NCBI RefSeq assembly: GCF_025060895.1
Contig: NZ_JANZKV010000104.1
Location: 1-33,915 of the forward strand
Source of the DNA: Stieleria sedimenti
GTDB taxonomy: Bacteria; Planctomycetota; Planctomycetia; Pirellulales; Pirellulaceae
DNA length: 33,915 nucleotides
Direction: 5' to 3'
A program made the position numbers and the translations under genes. This document shows positions 31,431 through 33,915 of the stretch, one piece after another. The notes below the pieces were generated by a model. That model searched no databases and was not told the DNA's origin. It saw only the letters and a list, made by a program, of their open reading frames with translations. Every line of letters starts with the position of its first letter. Position 1 is the stretch's first letter.

Positions 31431-33644
31431 TTAACTCTCCAACTTCATTCCGCCGCCGCTTCGCACCAGCGCGACCCGTGGTAAGTCGCCGACAAGTTCT
31501 TCCAGGTGCATCAGAAACTCCGCATCCTCGCCTTCGTCAGGAATCGCAAGCCCCAGATAGACGAACGCGGCATCATGGCTGGTTGTTTGGATGGCGTGCG
31601 CCGCGTTGTCGCTGACGACGACTTTGGTTCGCCCGACGATTCGGGCTTCCCTGAGCAAACTTTCCAAGTGGGAGTTTACTTCATCGATCGCCGAATCGCT
31701 TTGCACGACCCGCAACAGTCGCAACTGCCGCCCCTGCCAGGTCGGATGGGACAGCATCAGATGGGCCAACAACACCATCAATTCTCCGTTGGCCCGTCCC
31801 CGCCACCAAACGTCAACGGTCCCGCTGGGCGCGACGTCTTCGCCTTCGGATTCATCGATTTGGCGCAGCACCACCACGCTGCGATCGAGGCCTTCGAGAT
31901 TTCGCAGCAGACCGCCAAAGACACGCATTCGATCAGCCGACAAGGGACATCCCATCAAGACCACGTTCGGTCGCAACCGTCCCAGGCCCTGGCACTGAAC
32001 CAACGCCTGAACCCCGGCGGTGTAGTCACTGGCCACGACCACCGCGGGAAAGGCCGCCAGCCGGCGCTCCTTGATCATCGCGTGCAAGATTGATTCCTGA
32101 GTGGCCAAACGCTCGGATTGGTCATCCAAGCCACCGGGGATCACCTGCGCCAACGCCAAAACCCCCGTCTCCCGCGACAACCAACTGCCGAACACGACCA
32201 GATGCGGGCGTGAGAATCCGCTGCCACTGAACGCCAGAATAAACGGCCGCCAGTTCTTGGGATGGTACAAGCTGTCTTCCAACTTCAACAGATTGCGACG
32301 GGTGCGTTCGAACAACAAGCCGCTGCCCAAATCGCCCCAATCGGCGTTCACATCCGCACGGGTCAGATAGGAGTGCAAGGCGGCGACCAAACCGCTGGCC
32401 ACGATCGCCCAGCGCCAATCGATCAACAACATCACCAGCCCACAACCGATCGCGCCGGCCAGGGCGGTGACCCAGTTGCTGTAACGAAACTGGGGCCGGT
32501 AACTGGGATTGTTGGTGATCGATTCGTAGAACGTCGCCAGATTGAGAAGTCCGTAGGTCAGCAGAAACGCCATCGTGATCAGGGGCGCGATCGAATCGAG
32601 GTCCGCCGCCATGATCCCGGTTTGAGCGATCAGTGCCGTGACCAGGATCGCCCGCCGCGGCTCTCCGTCGTGGCCGCTGACGCCCAGGGGCACCAGTCGC
32701 AGGAAGACGCGATCGCGGGCCAGCGATTGCAAAATCCGCGGGGCCCCCATCATGCTGCCCAGCGCCGAGGAGAGCGTCGCGGCAAAAACGCCCAACGTGA
32801 TCAACAACGGAAACATCGCCACGTTGCTGACGACCATGTTGCTGCCGATCAAGTCTTCACGACTCGCGCTACCGCCCAGGCAGACCGCCATCGCTGCGTA
32901 AATCAACATCGTGACGACAACGGCCGAGAGCGTGCCGACCGGAATCGAACGTGCCGGATCACGAAGATCACCCGACATGTTCGCCCCCGCCATGATCCCC
33001 GTGACCGCGGGAAAGAACAACGCGAAGACGGTCCAGAATGACTCCGTCCCCTCGAACCCGGTGCCCCAATTGGACGCCAAATTCTGCATGTCGAAGTTTC
33101 CTGCCGCACCCCCGAAGAACGACAGCAGCGAAATCACCACGCTGGCCAAGATCACGAATTGAATCTTGATCGCCCAACTGGCACCGACCCAAACACAAAC
33201 GGTCACCAGCAGATTGGTCAGTGACGCGACCAGGATCGGTGACGTTCCCTCGGGCAGCAACACCAGCAACGCTTCGGAGAAACCGATCACGTACATCGCC
33301 ACCGAAAGCGCCTGGGCGGCAAAAAAGACCAAGCCGATCGCGCCGCCAAATTCCGGCCCCAGGCTACGGCTGATCAGAAAGTACGCACCGCCGCCTTCGA
33401 CACGCGTGTTCGTGGCGATCGCCGAAAGCGACAAACTGGTCAACGTGGTGATGGCATTACTGGCCAAGACGATGACCAGGGCAGCGAACACGCCGGCCTG
33501 TCCCACGACAAAGCCGAAACGCAAAAACATGATGACGCCCAGGATCGTCAGCACACAGGGTGTGAAGACGCCCCCGAAGGTCGAAAATGAATTCCCTTTC
33601 TCTCCACCCTTCACAGCGGACTCCGGATCGCTTGACGAAAACAC
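31431..33644 (-). CDS. Cation-chloride cotransporter-like permease (SLC12/APC superfamily)
   Basis: Integral membrane transporter, 737 aa, starting at a GTG. The first half (to about 430) has around 12 hydrophobic helices and the APC-fold opening VFTPCVLTILGVIMFLRFGF, then LSLSAIATNTRVEGGGAYFL, both matching SLC12 (Na-K-2Cl and K-Cl) cotransporters. The second half is a soluble C-terminal domain starting NWRPFILAFSG, the SLC12 C-terminal signature, with repeated Rossmann-like hydrophobic strands. Ions carried cannot be told from sequence; chloride with potassium or sodium is expected by homology. Bacterial members exist and are characterised for few species. The kinase gene follows directly with a 2-nt gap, so the two are probably one operon. 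Upstream (33645-33915) lies repeat DNA. Confidence 0.9.
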   Translation of the reverse strand: MFSSSDPESAVKGGEKGNSFSTFGGVFTPCVLTILGVIMFLRFGFVVGQAGVFAALVIVLASNAITTLTSLSLSAIATNTRVEGGGAYFLISRSLGPEFGGAIGLVFFAAQALSVAMYVIGFSEALLVLLPEGTSPILVASLTNLLVTVCVWVGASWAIKIQFVILASVVISLLSFFGGAAGNFDMQNLASNWGTGFEGTESFWTVFALFFPAVTGIMAGANMSGDLRDPARSIPVGTLSAVVVTMLIYAAMAVCLGGSASREDLIGSNMVVSNVAMFPLLITLGVFAATLSSALGSMMGAPRILQSLARDRVFLRLVPLGVSGHDGEPRRAILVTALIAQTGIMAADLDSIAPLITMAFLLTYGLLNLATFYESITNNPSYRPQFRYSNWVTALAGAIGCGLVMLLIDWRWAIVASGLVAALHSYLTRADVNADWGDLGSGLLFERTRRNLLKLEDSLYHPKNWRPFILAFSGSGFSRPHLVVFGSWLSRETGVLALAQVIPGGLDDQSERLATQESILHAMIKERRLAAFPAVVVASDYTAGVQALVQCQGLGRLRPNVVLMGCPLSADRMRVFGGLLRNLEGLDRSVVVLRQIDESEGEDVAPSGTVDVWWRGRANGELMVLLAHLMLSHPTWQGRQLRLLRVVQSDSAIDEVNSHLESLLREARIVGRTKVVVSDNAAHAIQTTSHDAAFVYLGLAIPDEGEDAEFLMHLEELVGDLPRVALVRSGGGMKLES
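31435..31440 (-). promoter_or_regulatory. Ribosome binding site for the kinase, inside the cotransporter gene
   Basis: GGAGAG on the minus strand, 6 nt before the kinase ATG (31428) and overlapping the last codons of the upstream gene (stop TAA at 31431-31433). This is the best Shine-Dalgarno sequence in the window and supports translational coupling of the pair. Confidence 0.75.
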
Positions 33645-33782
33645 ACGACCGGTTCGAACAAAACCAGCCGGTCACCAGAGGATTCTACCGGCAGGGAAGC
33701 GTTTGCGGGATCCGGCGACCTCGTCGCACCGCGCTCGAAACCAACAAGCATTGACAGGGCTCGGGATTCGGCAGAGGGGGCG

Positions 33783-33828
33783 GTAGGTCACGCTGTGCGT
33801 GACAGCCGGTATGCACAGCACGCCCTAC
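33783..33828. repeat. Inverted REP doublet (type D, variant)
   Basis: Plus copy 33783-33803: GTAG head, GTCACGC-TGT-GCGTGAC. Minus copy 33808-33828: GTAG head then GGCGTGC-TGT-GCATACC, with some stem mismatches. The plus copy differs from that at 22863 by a G-C to C-G swap that keeps the pair. It lies upstream of the cotransporter gene. Confidence 0.8.
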
Positions 33829-33850
33829 TTTCACTGTGTTTTACCGGGTG

Positions 33851-33915
33851 TTAGCGGCAGGGCGCAAGCGGGCTGTCGATTTAGTCGGGATCTGCCGCGT
33901 TAATGGTGAGCCGCT
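33851..33915. repeat. Type-C repeat joined to a type-E repeat, cut by the window end
   Basis: TTAGCGGCAGGGC-GCAA-GC (33851-) continues into GTCGATTTAGTC, then the type-E flank GGATCTGCCGCGTTAATGG and the start of the type-E core (GTGAGCCGCT). This is the same order as in the 27401-27552 composite, in the opposite orientation, supporting a C-E unit. Confidence 0.65.

Overview
The window looks like a chromosomal piece from a planctomycete, most likely of the Pirellulaceae (Rhodopirellula/Stieleria-like). That is inference from gene content. It rests on DUF1501, DUF1552 and DUF1592-type multi-domain proteins with cytochrome c motifs, formylglycine sulfatases, PQQ-repeat proteins whose mature start reads DWPQWRGP, a membrane Ser/Thr kinase with the planctomycete N-terminal extension, Uma2 nuclease, and small membrane proteins beginning NPY. 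Many genes lack a clear Shine-Dalgarno sequence and most exported proteins carry Sec or twin-arginine signals. No rRNA, tRNA, CRISPR array, phage or transposase gene was seen.

Layout. 1-764: no supported gene. 765-1085(-): small NPY membrane protein. 1281-5469(+): DUF1501 protein, then an FAD-dependent oxidoreductase with a C-terminal binding domain. 5768-7315(+): sulfatase. 7681-9822(-): two-domain esterase. 10016-13430(+): the canonical pair DUF1587/1595/1592/1588/1585 protein plus DUF1552 protein. 13808-18117(-): a four-domain redoxin/cytochrome c/copper monooxygenase/EF-hand protein translationally coupled to an RND (MMPL) transporter. 18323-18727(-): second NPY membrane protein. 18990-20700(+): Gfo/Idh/MocA oxidoreductase and Uma2 nuclease. 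21038-21295(-): DUF2007-like protein. 21432-23999(+): lipoprotein sulfatase and CtBP-like dehydrogenase. 24085-26475(-): second two-domain esterase. 26747-27379(+): adenylate-kinase-like enzyme. 27593-28843(-): PQQ-repeat protein. 29016-29999(+): SGNH hydrolase. 30079-33644(-): SLC12-type cation-chloride cotransporter followed by a Ser/Thr kinase.

Functional theme. Exported sulfatases, acetyl-xylan-esterase-like hydrolases, an SGNH esterase, an FAD oxidoreductase with a carbohydrate-binding-like tail and a Gfo/Idh/MocA enzyme fit breakdown of sulfated, esterified (algal) polysaccharide, with cytochrome-containing DUF proteins at the cell surface. The cotransporter-kinase pair is a separate ion-homeostasis module.

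The most striking non-coding signal is in the intergenic DNA. It is packed with short hairpin repeats of several families. Two families have the architecture of REP elements: a GTGG or GTAG head, then a 7-8 bp stem with a triloop. Copies show compensatory stem changes, lie in a fixed orientation at gene 3' ends, sometimes supply the stop codon, and occur as inverted doublets. No REP-associated transposase (RAYT) gene is in the window.
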